A DNA stretch of 64,000 bases from Achromobacter veterisilvae (GTDB lineage: Bacteria; Pseudomonadota; Gammaproteobacteria; Burkholderiales; Burkholderiaceae_B), in NCBI RefSeq assembly GCF_900496975.1, contig NZ_UFQC01000013.1, forward strand, positions 1-64,000, in the 5' to 3' direction. Below, in pieces: positions 8,558-18,800 of the stretch. The translations under genes and the position numbers were made by a program. The notes below the pieces were generated by a model that was not told the DNA's origin, did no database searches, and worked only from the letters and a program-made list of their open reading frames with translations. How positions within the stretch are numbered: position 1 is the first letter of the stretch; each line of letters begins with the position of its first letter.

Positions 8558-9535
8558 TTATTGAACGTGGTAGACGCCGGCCTTCTTGGCGACGTCCGAC
8601 CATTTCTGCAGGTTGTGTTCGATGTTCGTGCGCTGTTCTTCCGGCGAACTCGCGACGACGTCGTAGCCCAGTCCTTCGAGTTGCGCCTGGCGCTTCTTCA
8701 GAGACCTGACGATGGCCGAGTTGAGCGTTTCCACGATCTTCGGGTCGGCATTGGCCGGCATATTGAATCCATACCAGGTATCCGAGTCGTAGCCCTTCAG
8801 GCCGATTTCGTCGAGCGTGGGGATGTCGGGGAATTGCTTGTTGCGCTTTGGGCTGCCGATGGCCAGGATGCGGATTTTTCCGGCCGAAACGAATTCCTTG
8901 GCGGAGGCCGACTGGACGAACATCATGCTGATCTGGCCGCCAAGCAGGTCCGTCATCGCCGGTTCGCCGCCCCGGTAGGGGACGTGGAGGATGTTCACAC
9001 CGGCCATGCTTTTCAGCAGTTCGCCAGCCATGTGCTGGGAGCTGCCCAGGCCGGCCGATCCGTAGCTCAGGCTCTCGGGATTCGCCTTGGCATGAGCGAT
9101 GAGGTCCTGAGCCGTCTTGAAGGGAGAGTCCGAGCGCACGACCAGCACGATGGGCGCGTTGACGGCGATCGACAACGGCGTGAAATCCTTCAGCGAGTCG
9201 TAGTTCAGTTTCTTGTAGACGGCCGGGTTGACCGACATGATGCCGTCGGTCGTAAAGCCGAACGTATAGCCGTCGGCAGGCTGACGGCGCAGGAAATCCG
9301 CGGCGATCGTTCCGCCCGCGCCAGGGCGGTTCTCGACGATCACCGGCTTCTTGAATTCCTCGCCCAGGTCCTTGCCCACCATACGCGCAAGGGTGTCCGT
9401 GCTGGCGCCGGGGACATACGGCACGATCAACTTGATCGACTCGGTGGGGTAGGCGTCGGCCGCACTTGCCTGAACGGCGGACACCAGACACACCGTTCCG
9501 GCCAGAAATTTCATCCACTGCTTGATGGAAAACAT
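8558..9535 (-). CDS. Bug-type (TctC family) periplasmic solute-binding protein
   Basis: About 325 aa from ATG 9535, which has CAGGAGA upstream. A Sec signal peptide (GTVCLVSAVQASAADA, cleavage after ASA) leads into the mature start YPTESIKLIVPYVPGASTDTLARMV, the Bug signature. GSAGLGSSQHMAGELL and HVPYRGGEPAMTDLLGGQI are further family motifs. Bug proteins bind carboxylates for tripartite tricarboxylate transporters; no TctA or TctB gene is present in the window. As first gene of the operon it probably captures the acid handled by the CoA-transferases. Confidence 0.92.
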   Translation of the reverse strand: MFSIKQWMKFLAGTVCLVSAVQASAADAYPTESIKLIVPYVPGASTDTLARMVGKDLGEEFKKPVIVENRPGAGGTIAADFLRRQPADGYTFGFTTDGIMSVNPAVYKKLNYDSLKDFTPLSIAVNAPIVLVVRSDSPFKTAQDLIAHAKANPESLSYGSAGLGSSQHMAGELLKSMAGVNILHVPYRGGEPAMTDLLGGQISMMFVQSASAKEFVSAGKIRILAIGSPKRNKQFPDIPTLDEIGLKGYDSDTWYGFNMPANADPKIVETLNSAIVRSLKKRQAQLEGLGYDVVASSPEEQRTNIEHNLQKWSDVAKKAGVYHVQ

Positions 9536-9824
9536 CGATGTCTCCTGTTTTTTTGTTGAATTCAAAAATCGATTGCGTATGACGACTGCACGCTCAGGCA
9601 CGAGCCGCGAGGCGTATAGATGTTAGGCAGACATCAACGCACAAGCAACGTCCAGAGGGCCACAATATGAACTAATTGGTTGGGTGTTATGGAGGAGTAT
9701 GGGAGAGGTGCCGCTATTTGCTCTCACATTACGGACTAATATCAGGGCCTGGAGATGGACGGCGGGCGGGTTCCTGGCTCAGAATCGCTGGCATTCCATC
9801 AGAACTTCCACTACGGAAAGAGAC
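9536..9824. other. Divergent intergenic region between a Bug operon and a 2-hydroxyacid dehydrogenase gene
   Basis: This 289-bp spacer must hold two divergent promoters. I see a T7 run just upstream of the Bug gene and CGGACTAAT near 9732, which resembles the TGGACTA half-site found beside the IclR genes. There is no convincing palindrome or complete -35/-10 pair. Confidence 0.3.
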
Positions 9825-10844
9825 ATGCCCAAGCCAGTCCTCCCCCGGAAAACCTGTGTGCTGGTTTCCGCGCACATCAAAGACCAGGGACACGAGGCGA
9901 TTGCCGAACTGGCCGCCGCGCATGGCGGCGAGATAACGCTGATCGCGGCGACGTCCGAACTCAGCCAACAGGATCTGGACAGCGTCGGCGTTGCTTTTTT
10001 CAGCCGGGACATTCACACCATGCCCGGCCGGCCGGCCTCCAATGAAGAAACCCGTCTTTTCTTCCGCCTGCTGGGTGCCTGCCCCCACCTGAAATGGCTG
10101 CATATCTTTTCGGCCGGCTCGGACAGCGCGGCGTACCGGAAATTCCAGGATCGGGGCGTAGTGGTCACCACCAGCCCGCAAGCCAGCGGCAAGGCGGTGG
10201 CCACCAGCGCCTTGGCGGGCATCCTGGCGCTGAACAAACGATTCGCGTGGCACTACGCCAATCAACAGGCCCGCGCATGGCGAGCCATGCCCGACGAGAT
10301 CTGTCCTCTTCCCCTGGACCGGCAGACCGCCGTGCTCATCGGTACAGGGCACATCGGCGCCGTGCTGGCGAAATGCCTGCGGTCCCTGGACATCCGCACC
10401 GTCGGCATCAATCGCAGCGGCAAGGCGGTGCCGGACTTCGACGAGACGATGCCGCTGGAACGATTGGACAGCGTCATCGGCGAAGCCGACTGGCTGGTGA
10501 TTTGCTGCCCTTTGACGGACGAAACCCGTAATCTGATCGATGCCCGCAGGCTTGCAGCCCTTCCCCGAAGTGCATGCCTCGTCAATGTCGGGCGAGGCGG
10601 CATCGTCGACGAACCCGCCCTGATTCAAGCCCTGCGGGAGAAACGGATTTCCGGCGCCTACCTCGACGTTTTCGAGCGCGAACCATTGCCCCCCGAATCC
10701 GAAATCTGGACGTTGGACAACGTCATCGTCACTCCGCATTCCGCGGCCCGTATCGCCGATTTCAACGAGCGGGCATTTGCGTGCTTCCTCGGCAACCTGG
10801 AACGCTGGCTGGCCGGCCGGCCACTGGCAAGCATCGCCGAGTGA
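9825..10844 (+). CDS. D-2-hydroxyacid dehydrogenase (NAD-dependent)
   Basis: 339 aa from ATG 9825, which follows GGAAAGAG; the frame is open further upstream but lacks family similarity there. The NAD-binding motif is VLIGTGHIGAVLAKCL. The catalytic Arg region is LVNVGRGGIVDEPALIQAL, and the catalytic His lies in VIVTPHSAARI. It should interconvert a 2-keto acid and a D-2-hydroxy acid in the cytoplasm. It is transcribed alone, convergent with the Bug gene at 10867 and divergent from the CoA-transferase operon. Confidence 0.9.
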   Translation: MPKPVLPRKTCVLVSAHIKDQGHEAIAELAAAHGGEITLIAATSELSQQDLDSVGVAFFSRDIHTMPGRPASNEETRLFFRLLGACPHLKWLHIFSAGSDSAAYRKFQDRGVVVTTSPQASGKAVATSALAGILALNKRFAWHYANQQARAWRAMPDEICPLPLDRQTAVLIGTGHIGAVLAKCLRSLDIRTVGINRSGKAVPDFDETMPLERLDSVIGEADWLVICCPLTDETRNLIDARRLAALPRSACLVNVGRGGIVDEPALIQALREKRISGAYLDVFEREPLPPESEIWTLDNVIVTPHSAARIADFNERAFACFLGNLERWLAGRPLASIAE

Positions 10845-10866
10845 CCCGCCAGGCCGCCGCGCCTGC

Positions 10867-11877
10867 TCAATTGTCCAGCGAGATATTCTTGGCCTCGATG
10901 ACATCGGCCCACATCTTCCGATCGGCCTGGATCAGGGCCGCATAGTCCTGCGGGCTGCTTTTCGCCGGAAGGACGAATCCCAGATCGCCGAATTTCTTCC
11001 GGAAGTCCGGATCGTTCAGCGCCGTATTCATCGCCGCCGATAAGGTGGAGATGCGGTCTGGCGGAGTCGCCGCCGGCGCCATGAATCCATAGCGGACCGT
11101 CACGATGAAATTCGGATAGCCGAGTTCCGCGAAAGTCGGGACGTCAGGCAGCATGGGCAGCCTTTCCTTCGAGGCAACGGCCAAGGCGCGCACATTGCCA
11201 GCCTTGATCTGCGGCAGCGCGGATCCGACCACGCCGAACAGCGCCTGGACCTCCTTGGCCACCAGGGCTTGCATGGCCGGAGCCCCGCCCTTATAGGGAA
11301 CGTGAGTCATTTGTATGCCGGCCATCTGGTTGAACAGTTCACCGGAGAGGTGGAACGTGCCGCCGATACCCGTGGAAGAGAAGTTCAGCTTCCCGGGATG
11401 GGCGTGCGCATAGGCCACGAATTCCTTGAGATCCCGCGCGGGCAGCGATGTGTTGACCAGCATCACCAAGGGCAGGTCGCTCACCAGCCCGATAGGCGTC
11501 AGATCCTTGTCCGGGCTGTAGGACAGCTTCTTGTACAGCAGGGGATTGAGCACCGCCGTGGAGTCCGAGGCCAGCATGAATGAGTATCCGTCGGCCTTGG
11601 AGCGAGACACATGAAGCGCCGCGATGATGCCATTACCGCCAGTCTTGTTTTCCACCACGACGGGCGACTGTAGTTCGCGCGCCATGCGCTCGCCCATGGC
11701 GCGGGCGATCAGGTCCGTCGTCGCTCCCGGTTCATAGGGCACTGTCAGCGTGATGGGGCGGTTGGGAAATGTCTCGGCCGCAGCCGTTGCCGCATAGCTA
11801 TACCCGCACGCCGCCACCGCGGCGGCGGCCGCCATCTGCCGGAATACCCTGGGTTTCCAGTACTGCTTCTTATGCAT
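10867..11877 (-). CDS. Bug-type (TctC family) periplasmic solute-binding protein
   Basis: 336 aa from ATG 11877, which has AAGGAGA upstream. The signal peptide (AAAAAVAACGYSYAATAAAE) precedes FPNRPITLTVPYEPGATTDLIARAM, the Bug N-terminal motif. STGIGGTFHLSGELFNQMAG and HVPYKGGAPAMQAL are also present. It is the third gene of the MmgE/PrpD-acyl-CoA dehydrogenase operon, 24 bp after the dehydrogenase, and probably supplies its carboxylic-acid substrate. No partner permease is encoded nearby. Confidence 0.92.
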   Translation of the reverse strand: MHKKQYWKPRVFRQMAAAAAVAACGYSYAATAAAETFPNRPITLTVPYEPGATTDLIARAMGERMARELQSPVVVENKTGGNGIIAALHVSRSKADGYSFMLASDSTAVLNPLLYKKLSYSPDKDLTPIGLVSDLPLVMLVNTSLPARDLKEFVAYAHAHPGKLNFSSTGIGGTFHLSGELFNQMAGIQMTHVPYKGGAPAMQALVAKEVQALFGVVGSALPQIKAGNVRALAVASKERLPMLPDVPTFAELGYPNFIVTVRYGFMAPAATPPDRISTLSAAMNTALNDPDFRKKFGDLGFVLPAKSSPQDYAALIQADRKMWADVIEAKNISLDN

Positions 11878-11901
11878 TTGTTGTCTCCTTCTGGGCATGG
11901 T

Positions 11902-13089
11902 TTATTGTTGTGGGAGGCCGTTGCGCAGCAGATCGCGCGCAATCACCCAGCGATGCACTTCGCTGGGCCCCTCGACGATGCGCAACACCCTGCACATGCG
12001 GGCGATGTACTCCAGCGGCAATTCCTTGGACAAGCCCATGCCGCCGAAAAGCTGGATGGCCCGGTCGGCAACACGCTGGATCAGCTCGGTTGCCTGCACC
12101 TTGACCATGGAACCGTCGCGCCGGAAATCGGCTACGCCCTGGTCGATCTTCCAGGCCAGGCGGTGGATCAGCAGGCGCACCATTTCGATTTCCTGATAGC
12201 TGTCCGAGATCCACCATTGGATCGCCTGCTTGTCGGCCAGCGGAGAGCCGAAGGTCTGGCGCGTATTGGCCTGCTCGATCATCATTTCCAGGCAGCGGCT
12301 GGCCAATCCCACGCAACGCGAAGCGATGTCCAGGCGGCGTATGCCCAGCCGGTTGGTGAGCGGCACGAATATATTTCCCACGTCGCCCAGGACCTGGCCG
12401 TCTTCCAGCTCGACCTCATCGAAGAACACCTGATAAGGGTGGAATTCACCGATCATGGGGTAGGAAACCGGAATGCTGACGCCGGGAGTCCCCTTGTCGA
12501 CCAGGAACGCCGTCATGCCTCCCCGGGACCCGAGCTTCGGGTCCGTCACGGCCACGACGATCATGAAGTCGGCGCGGCGAGCGTGGCTGATCCACATCTT
12601 GGCGCCATTGAGCACCCATTTGCCGTTCCTCCGTTCGGCCCGCATCTTGATGTTGGCCGCATCGGAGCCGGCGCCGGCCTCGGAAAGCGCGATACAGCTC
12701 TTTTTCTCTCCGTTGGCGTAAGGCAGCAGATACTTGTCGATCTGCGGCCCCTTGCACAGGGCCTTCAGCAGATGGAGATTGGGGCTGTCGGGAGGAGGGA
12801 CGAACGGCACGATCGAATGCTTGAGCTGCTCGATCACCACGCACTTCGCCAGCATGCCGAATTCCTGGCCTCCGAACTCCTCCGGCACGTCTATGCCCCA
12901 CAAGCCCACTTCGCGGGCCGTCTGCTGCAGCCGCGCTTCCAGCTCGGCTGGAATCAGAGGATCGTCGCCCATGCCGCGCTCCGCCTCGCGCCGGATGATC
13001 AGGGGTTCGTGCGGAATCAGTTCGCGCTGCGTAAAGTTCCGCACCGTGTCCTGAATCATCCGGGTGGTTTCAGGCAAAGTGAAATCCAT
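11902..13089 (-). CDS. Acyl-CoA dehydrogenase (paralog of 4038-5222)
   Basis: 395 aa from ATG 13089, preceded by AAGGAG. Motifs are IALSEAGAGSDAANIK, LNGAKMWISHARRADF, ANTRQTFGSPLADKQAIQW and IVEGPSEVHRWVIARDLL with the family's catalytic Glu. The paralog at 4038-5222 matches it along the whole length, pointing to duplication within this locus or parallel pathways for related substrates. It lies 21 bp after the MmgE/PrpD gene. Confidence 0.93.
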   Translation of the reverse strand: MDFTLPETTRMIQDTVRNFTQRELIPHEPLIIRREAERGMGDDPLIPAELEARLQQTAREVGLWGIDVPEEFGGQEFGMLAKCVVIEQLKHSIVPFVPPPDSPNLHLLKALCKGPQIDKYLLPYANGEKKSCIALSEAGAGSDAANIKMRAERRNGKWVLNGAKMWISHARRADFMIVVAVTDPKLGSRGGMTAFLVDKGTPGVSIPVSYPMIGEFHPYQVFFDEVELEDGQVLGDVGNIFVPLTNRLGIRRLDIASRCVGLASRCLEMMIEQANTRQTFGSPLADKQAIQWWISDSYQEIEMVRLLIHRLAWKIDQGVADFRRDGSMVKVQATELIQRVADRAIQLFGGMGLSKELPLEYIARMCRVLRIVEGPSEVHRWVIARDLLRNGLPQQ

Positions 13090-13110
13090 GTTTGCTCCTT
13101 GCTCCATGCC

Positions 13111-14472
13111 TTATATTTCGATTCGATTTTTCCAGCGCGCGATCGAGAGGAAATCCTCGATCCGGGCCTTCGGGTCCGACGCGATCGCCAACTGGGCGCC
13201 CGCATCCGCTTGCAACCCAACCCAGCCATAGCAGTCCGTGGCCTTGGCCATGAGTTCGTCGTCCGTCAGGGGCAGGACCGCGGAGCCGCGCAATGCGTCG
13301 ACCTTGCGCTCGATGCATTGGCCGTCGCGGGTGTACAGGCGCACCAGCGCCCAGCGCGGAAGGATCGAGTCCCCTTGCGTGCTGCGCCCTTGCACGAAGG
13401 GAAGAAATGCCTGGATGGCGGGGCGCTGCACGCTTTCGTCCGTGAAGGCGGCCAGGCCGACGTGGCCGTCCAGCAGCGCCGCGGCAACCGCGTACTCCAG
13501 GCTGAACTTGCCCTGCAATCCCGTCGCCGGCCGGTGATGGATGAGCGGAACCAGCGCGCCGGGACTGGTTTCGATTTCCACGCGCTCCACGTCCGCCAGG
13601 GCGATGCCGTGTTCCGCCCGCAGATCCAGCAAGCCATCCAGGACCCTGTGGGTCGCGTAGCACAGGGGATATTTCTTGACCTCCAAGCCGCTGGAGATCA
13701 GTTCCAGCGGCGTCTGGCCCAGCGTCGCGAGCGCCGCCGACAGGTCCTGCCCTTGTCCATAGAGCGCGGCGTAGCCCTGCTGGGCATCCATGGCGTCGGG
13801 AGACGAGGTGAATCCTGCCTGCGCCAGCCGGGCGGCGCGTATCGCCGCCGCGTTGGCGTGACCCGCCTGGAAGGATTTCGCGTCCGAGCCGAAATTCGCG
13901 CGCGTGCCCGCCGCCTGGGCGACCGCCATACCGACCGCATGCGCGGTTTTTTCCGCATCCAGCCGCAATAGGTGCGAGCACGCGGCGACCGTGCCGATGA
14001 TGCCTATGCTGGCGGTGACGTGCCAGCCTTTTGCATAGGCATCGACGGCAACGGCCTTGGCCAATTTGCACATCACTTCGAAGCCTACCGCATAGGCGGA
14101 CTGCAACCGCCCCATGCCGGCGCTCTCGGCCTCGGCCAACGCTATCAGCGCGGGCCATAGGACCACGCTGGGGTGGCCGCGCAATGGCGAAGTCACGTCG
14201 TCGTAATCCAGCACGTGGGCGGCGACACCGTTGTAGAACGCCGCTGCTTCCGCGGTGGCGCGTCCGGGGCATCCCCACAGCGACGCCTCGTCGCCGGTTC
14301 CCAGTGTCGCCAGATAGGCCATGGCGCGCGAAGAGGCCGGCTCGTTCTTGCCGGCCACGCCCACGGCATAGGTATCCAGCAGAGAGCGCGCGCAAGCCTG
14401 GCGCAGCGCGGGGGTCAGCACTTCGGGGTTGAACGCCGCGGAAAATGCCCCAATCCGTTCAGAAGGAGTCAT
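13111..14472 (-). CDS. MmgE/PrpD family protein
   Basis: 453 aa from ATG 14472 (GGGAAGA upstream). It has the hallmark MmgE/PrpD segments SLLDTYAVGVAG, AAFYNGVAAHVLDYDDV, GHPSVVLWPALIALAE, GWHVTASIGIIGTVAACSHLL and KKYPLCYATHRVLDGLLDL. Members include 2-methylcitrate dehydratase and cis-aconitate decarboxylase, which act on di- and tricarboxylates. First gene of the operon divergent from the IclR gene at 14686. No prpB or prpC lies nearby, so a methylcitrate-cycle role is unlikely; a dehydratase or decarboxylase for an imported carboxylate is more probable. Confidence 0.88.
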   Translation of the reverse strand: MTPSERIGAFSAAFNPEVLTPALRQACARSLLDTYAVGVAGKNEPASSRAMAYLATLGTGDEASLWGCPGRATAEAAAFYNGVAAHVLDYDDVTSPLRGHPSVVLWPALIALAEAESAGMGRLQSAYAVGFEVMCKLAKAVAVDAYAKGWHVTASIGIIGTVAACSHLLRLDAEKTAHAVGMAVAQAAGTRANFGSDAKSFQAGHANAAAIRAARLAQAGFTSSPDAMDAQQGYAALYGQGQDLSAALATLGQTPLELISSGLEVKKYPLCYATHRVLDGLLDLRAEHGIALADVERVEIETSPGALVPLIHHRPATGLQGKFSLEYAVAAALLDGHVGLAAFTDESVQRPAIQAFLPFVQGRSTQGDSILPRWALVRLYTRDGQCIERKVDALRGSAVLPLTDDELMAKATDCYGWVGLQADAGAQLAIASDPKARIEDFLSIARWKNRIEI

Positions 14473-14581
14473 ACAGATCTTCCCTGTTTTCAAGCCATCG
14501 ACCCGCAGTGGGCCGAGGTCTCGTCGCCGTCCGATTCCACCCGCATGCGCGAGGGCAAGGGTACGGGGACATCTATTCAAT

Positions 14582-14674
14582 TAGTCCATAATTTGGACTA
14601 TGTTGAGACAACAAAGTACTTACTCTACCCAATACCCGCGCGCTGGTCGCATAATTGGACCGCCATAAGGTCCA
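14582..14674. promoter_or_regulatory. IclR operator cluster (three inverted repeats)
   Basis: The 213-bp spacer between the MmgE/PrpD gene and the IclR gene contains three perfect dyads. They are TAGTCCA-N5-TGGACTA (14582-14600), TGTTG-AGA-CAACA (14601-14613) and TGGACC-N7-GGTCCA (14656-14674, just before the IclR ATG). The first and third share the GTCCA/TGGAC half-site in opposite order. Repression of the divergent operon and autoregulation by the adjacent IclR protein is the natural reading. Confidence 0.6.
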
Positions 14675-14685
14675 TATAGTGAAAA

Positions 14686-15480
14686 ATGTTGATCCGAACC
14701 AAGCGCGATGCCAACAATGGAACCCAGGTCCTGCAACGTGCCGCCGCACTGTTGCGCCTGATCACAGCGAACAATCGCATGGGCATGCGCCTGACGGATT
14801 TGCACTGCCTGAGCGCCATAGAGAAGCCGACGGCCCATCGCATTCTGCAAGGCCTTATCGCCGAACAAATGGTTCGGCAGGACAACGCCAACAAGCGCTA
14901 TTACCTCGGCCCGGCCATGTATGAAATGGGGCTTGTCGCTGCCCCCAGGGTGGCATTGCGCGACATCTGTTTTCCCCATCTCCAGGCGATCGCGGAGCAG
15001 ACTGGCGACACCGCATTCCTGACGGTGCGCTCGGGATTCGACGGGTTATGTATCGATCGGGCCGAAGGTGGCTTCCCGATCAAGGCATTTGTGCTCGACA
15101 TAGGGCGGCGGCGCCCGTTGAACGTGGGCGGAGGCAGCCTGGCGATACTGTCGACCTTGCCTGAAGCCGAGATCCAGCGCATATGCAGCGCGAACGCCGA
15201 TCGCGTCAAGGCCAACTTTCCCCGCTACAACGCGGCGGATCTGCTGCGCGATATCGCCGCGTCGCGCGCGCGCGGCTACGCCGTCAAGGATGTGCTGGAA
15301 ATACCCGAGGCGCGCTCCGTCGCCGTACCGATCTGCGGGCATGATGGAGAGGCCATCGCCGCCATCAGCGTGGCCACCCTCAAAGCTCGATTGGACGATG
15401 CGCGCGCGGCTACCGTGGCGGGATGCATCGCGCAGGCCGTCGCCCAGATAGAAAACCGGCTCGATGAGGCGCGCCGATAA
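14686..15480 (+). CDS. IclR family transcriptional regulator (paralog of 203-1024)
   Basis: A 264-aa protein with the winged HTH at about residues 10-75 (KPTAHRILQGLIAEQMVRQD) and an effector domain to about 255 (RPLNVGGGSLAILSTLPEAEI). It starts at ATG 14686 without a clear Shine-Dalgarno site, and the TGGACC/GGTCCA dyad lies directly upstream, where binding could block its own transcription. It is divergent from the MmgE/PrpD-acyl-CoA dehydrogenase-Bug operon, its probable target. It is strongly similar to the IclR protein at the other end of the block. Confidence 0.9.
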   Translation: MLIRTKRDANNGTQVLQRAAALLRLITANNRMGMRLTDLHCLSAIEKPTAHRILQGLIAEQMVRQDNANKRYYLGPAMYEMGLVAAPRVALRDICFPHLQAIAEQTGDTAFLTVRSGFDGLCIDRAEGGFPIKAFVLDIGRRRPLNVGGGSLAILSTLPEAEIQRICSANADRVKANFPRYNAADLLRDIAASRARGYAVKDVLEIPEARSVAVPICGHDGEAIAAISVATLKARLDDARAATVAGCIAQAVAQIENRLDEARR

Positions 15481-15895
15481 CGGGCGCAATAGGCCCGCTG
15501 CCTCGACTCATAGGAATTGTTCGAGCTTCATCGGAATCGACCGAATATCTCATCGGCATGGATCGAGCATCTTGTCGGAGTTGATCGAGCATCTCATCGG
15601 AATTGATCGAGCCGCAGTCCAGGACACCTAAGTGGCTGCCGTCAGAGGCGCAGTGGGTCAATTTCGCATCATTTATTTCGAAATTCAGCCAAATATGTCG
15701 TATTTGCAATTGTTTGCATTGATCGACGATGTGAGCGGTGCGCTTTAAGAATAATCTTATATTTTTCACACTGCGTGGCCCGCAACATGATGACTACTGC
15801 AACGTACTCGCCGCTATCCGGTACGTACGTAGTCCATCTCACGCCTTTTCGGATTTGTATGGGTACGGCTCGGATAGGGGCCAAGGAATATCCCC
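15481..15895. other. 415-bp leader region of the autotransporter gene
   Basis: No gene is seen. The left part holds the degenerate 22-bp tandem repeats described separately. The right part (about 15660-15775) is an AT-rich island in otherwise GC-rich DNA, with TTTAAGAATAATCTTATATTTTT near 15745-15768 as the likeliest promoter core. The long untranslated stretch suggests regulated expression. Confidence 0.4.
15503..15612. repeat. Degenerate 22-bp tandem repeat, about five units
   Basis: Units align at 15503, 15521, 15541, 15563, 15585 and a partial one at 15607. The consensus is TCGAGCATCTCATCGGAATTGA. The last two full units differ at few positions; the first units are shorter and more diverged. 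The repeats follow the IclR stop by about 20 bp and precede the autotransporter gene by about 285 bp. The periodicity of two DNA turns would place all units on one face of the helix, as in cooperative regulator arrays. Function is inferred only. Confidence 0.75.
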
Positions 15896-18800
15896 ATGCA
15901 AATCAAGCTCAGCCCTATCATGATGGGCCTGCTCGCCGCCGCGCTTCCCACGACGATGTGGGCGGCAGAGCTGGGCCAGGTTGTCGTGTCCGACCCCTCC
16001 GGGACGACGCGGGTCACGTTGAACATCGGAGATGCCGTCACTTATGCCGGGACCGGCGCGGCCATCGACGTATCGGTTGCCGGCAACGCCGTGATTGGCG
16101 ACAGGGTCACGATCACGGCCGGCTCCGCATCGGCCAAGAATACCGTCGGCGTCCGGGCGACGTCGGGGGGATACGTCAAGCTGGTCGACAGCATCGTCGA
16201 GAGCGTGGGCGTAGGCCAGAATGCCCATGCCCTGCATGCCAAGGGGGCGGACAGCCTGATCGAGGCCACGGATTCCCTGATTTCGACGCAGGGCGATTAT
16301 TCCTACGGCGCCTATGCGCAGGATGGCGGAAAGATCGTCCTGGACGGGGGCGGCATTTCCACGGCCGGCCGCAGCAGCGCGCTTCGCGCCGAGGGCGCGA
16401 ACTCCACCATCACGGCCAAGAACCTGAGCATTACCACGGGCAAGAACGCCGATGCCGTCTATGCGGGCCAGGGCGGGACCGTGACGCTCGAGAATTCCAC
16501 GATCAGTTCGGGCCCCGCCGGATCCGGAGGCGGCTTGAATGCGTTCGGCGCGGGCTCGCTCATCTCCATCCGTAATACCGACGTCGAAGTCGGCAGCGGC
16601 GGCGTGGCCGCCAGCGCCGGTAACGGCGGGCGCCTCGAAATGGACGGCGGCACGCTGCGGGCCGCCGATGGCGGCTATGCCGCCGTCGTGCTGAGCGGCT
16701 CCTATGGCGGCGGGCAGGCGTCCTCGGCGGACATCCGCAACGCGACGCTCGTCATCAATGGCACCTACGTCTACGGCATCAACATCAATGCCGAAAATAC
16801 ATCCGCTGTAATTGAAAACGTTTCCATCGACGTTCAGGGCAGCACGGGCGCTACGGGCGTCTGGCTGCCCTCCATCGGCACCTCGTTGACGGCCCGCCGC
16901 TTCGACATCACGAGTTCCGACCTGGGCATCGACGCCCGCGCGGGAACCGTGACGCTGGAGGACGGGTCCGTGACCACGCAGCGCACCAACGGTTACGGGC
17001 TCTATGCCTCTCGCGAATATGGCAGCACGGCCACGATCAAGGCCAAGAAGGTAAAGATCGAGACTTTCGGCGCCGGCGGGGTCGGCGCGCTGGCACGGTT
17101 GTCGGGAGCCGAGATCGCCCTGGAGGACTCTTCCGTCACGACGCACGGCGAGGGCGCCTATGGCCTGTTCGTCAGCGGGGCGGGCGCCAAGATGTCCACG
17201 CGCAACACCAGCGTGACGACCTCGGGCAGGAATGCGACCGGCCTGGCGATGAGCAACCGCGCGGCGGTGACCCTGGACAACACCCAGTTCTCCATGTCCG
17301 GGGCCGACGCGCGCGGCATCTGGAGCTACACCACCAGCGCGGGCGTCAGCAACGCGGTGACGCTGAAGAACGGCACGCACATCAGCACCCAGGACGGCGC
17401 CGGCCTGCTGGCCACCGGCGGCAGCCACACCTTCACGATCGAGAATTCCGGCATCACCGCGCGTTCGGGCGGCGTGGAAGAGGACGGCGTATTGCTGCAC
17501 TCGCGCGCCGTCACCGTCACCAGCGGCGGCGTGTCGACCGTGATCGAAACCGAACAGGTCGCCCTGGACGCGACCAACGCTGCGCTGAAGGGCGATGTCG
17601 TGATGGACAGCGGCAGCGCGGACATCTCGCTCAAGAGCGGTTCGGTGCTGACCGGCGCCTTGATCGAGCGCGGCATCGGCCGCGTCAACAGCCTGTCGCT
17701 GGACGGCTCCAGTACCTGGAACGTCCGCGGCGATTCGTCGCTGGGCACCCTGAACGCCGCCGGCACCGTCGCGTTCACCTCGCCGGGCGCGGGCGGCGCA
17801 TTCAAGACGCTGACCGTCAATAACTATGTGGGCGGCGGCACGCTGGTGCTGAACACCCGCCTGGGCGACGACAGTTCGCCTACGGACCGGCTCGTGATCG
17901 ACGGCGGCACGGCCTCCGGCAATACCTCGCTGCGCATCGTGAACGCGGGCGGCGTCGGCGGGCGGACCGAATACGGCATCCGGGTCGTCGAGACGATCAA
18001 CGGCGGCACGACGGCGGCGGACGCGTTCCGGCTGGACGCGGGATCGACCGGCTATCGTTCGGGTTCCGCCACCCTGGCCCTGAACGGCTACGATTACAGC
18101 CTGGTTCGCGGCGGCAACGGGGGCGTGGCGCCGGACTGGTACCTGACCTCGGACTATACGCCGCCGGTGACCCCTCCCGTCACGCCGCCGGTGAAGCCGC
18201 CCGTCACCCCGCCGGGGCCGCCCATCGCGCCGCCGGAGATCCTGCCGCCCGTGGCGCCCGGTTTCAGGAACGTGTCGCCGGAAAGCGGCGCCTATCTCGG
18301 CAACCAGCGCGCCGCCACCCGCCTGTTCACGCACAGCCTGCAAGATCGCGCGCCGGCCTACCACGAGGCGTCCGATGACGGCCGCGGCGTGTGGGCGCGG
18401 GCGCAGGGCCGCCACGATGGCGGGATGCGCATGCAGGAAGGCAAGGTCGACATCGATACCGACAGCGGGATCCTGCAATTGGGCGGAGACCTGCTGCGGG
18501 CGCCGGTCGGGCAGGGCGGGGCCGCGTACGCGGGCTTCATGGGAGGTTACGGCGAGGCGCGCAGCCGGTCCACGTCCACGTTGATACTGCCGGGTTCGGG
18601 AACGAAGGTGCACGCCCGGGCGCGAGGGAAGGTGTCAGGCTATTCCGTGGGCATGTACGCGACGGTGTACCAGAACGACGCGACCCGCCTGGGCGCCTAT
18701 GCGGACTCGTGGCTGCAGTACGGCCGCTATTCCAACCAGATCAGCAGTGAGCTGGGTTCCGCCCGTTATCACTCCAACGTCTGGTCCGCTTCGCTGGAAT

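Noticed and set aside
13111..14472. 2-methylcitrate dehydratase PrpD of the propionate pathway
   Set aside because: No prpB, prpC or acnD lies nearby; the operon partners are an acyl-CoA dehydrogenase and a Bug receptor, so only the family name is supported.
15503..15612. CRISPR-like array in the autotransporter leader
   Set aside because: The units are contiguous 22-mers without spacers, and no cas gene is present.
15839..18613. A long open frame (over 900 codons) antisense to the autotransporter
   Set aside because: It follows from GC-rich codon positions in the real gene. It has low-complexity R/G/A-rich content, no ribosome site and no recognisable domain.
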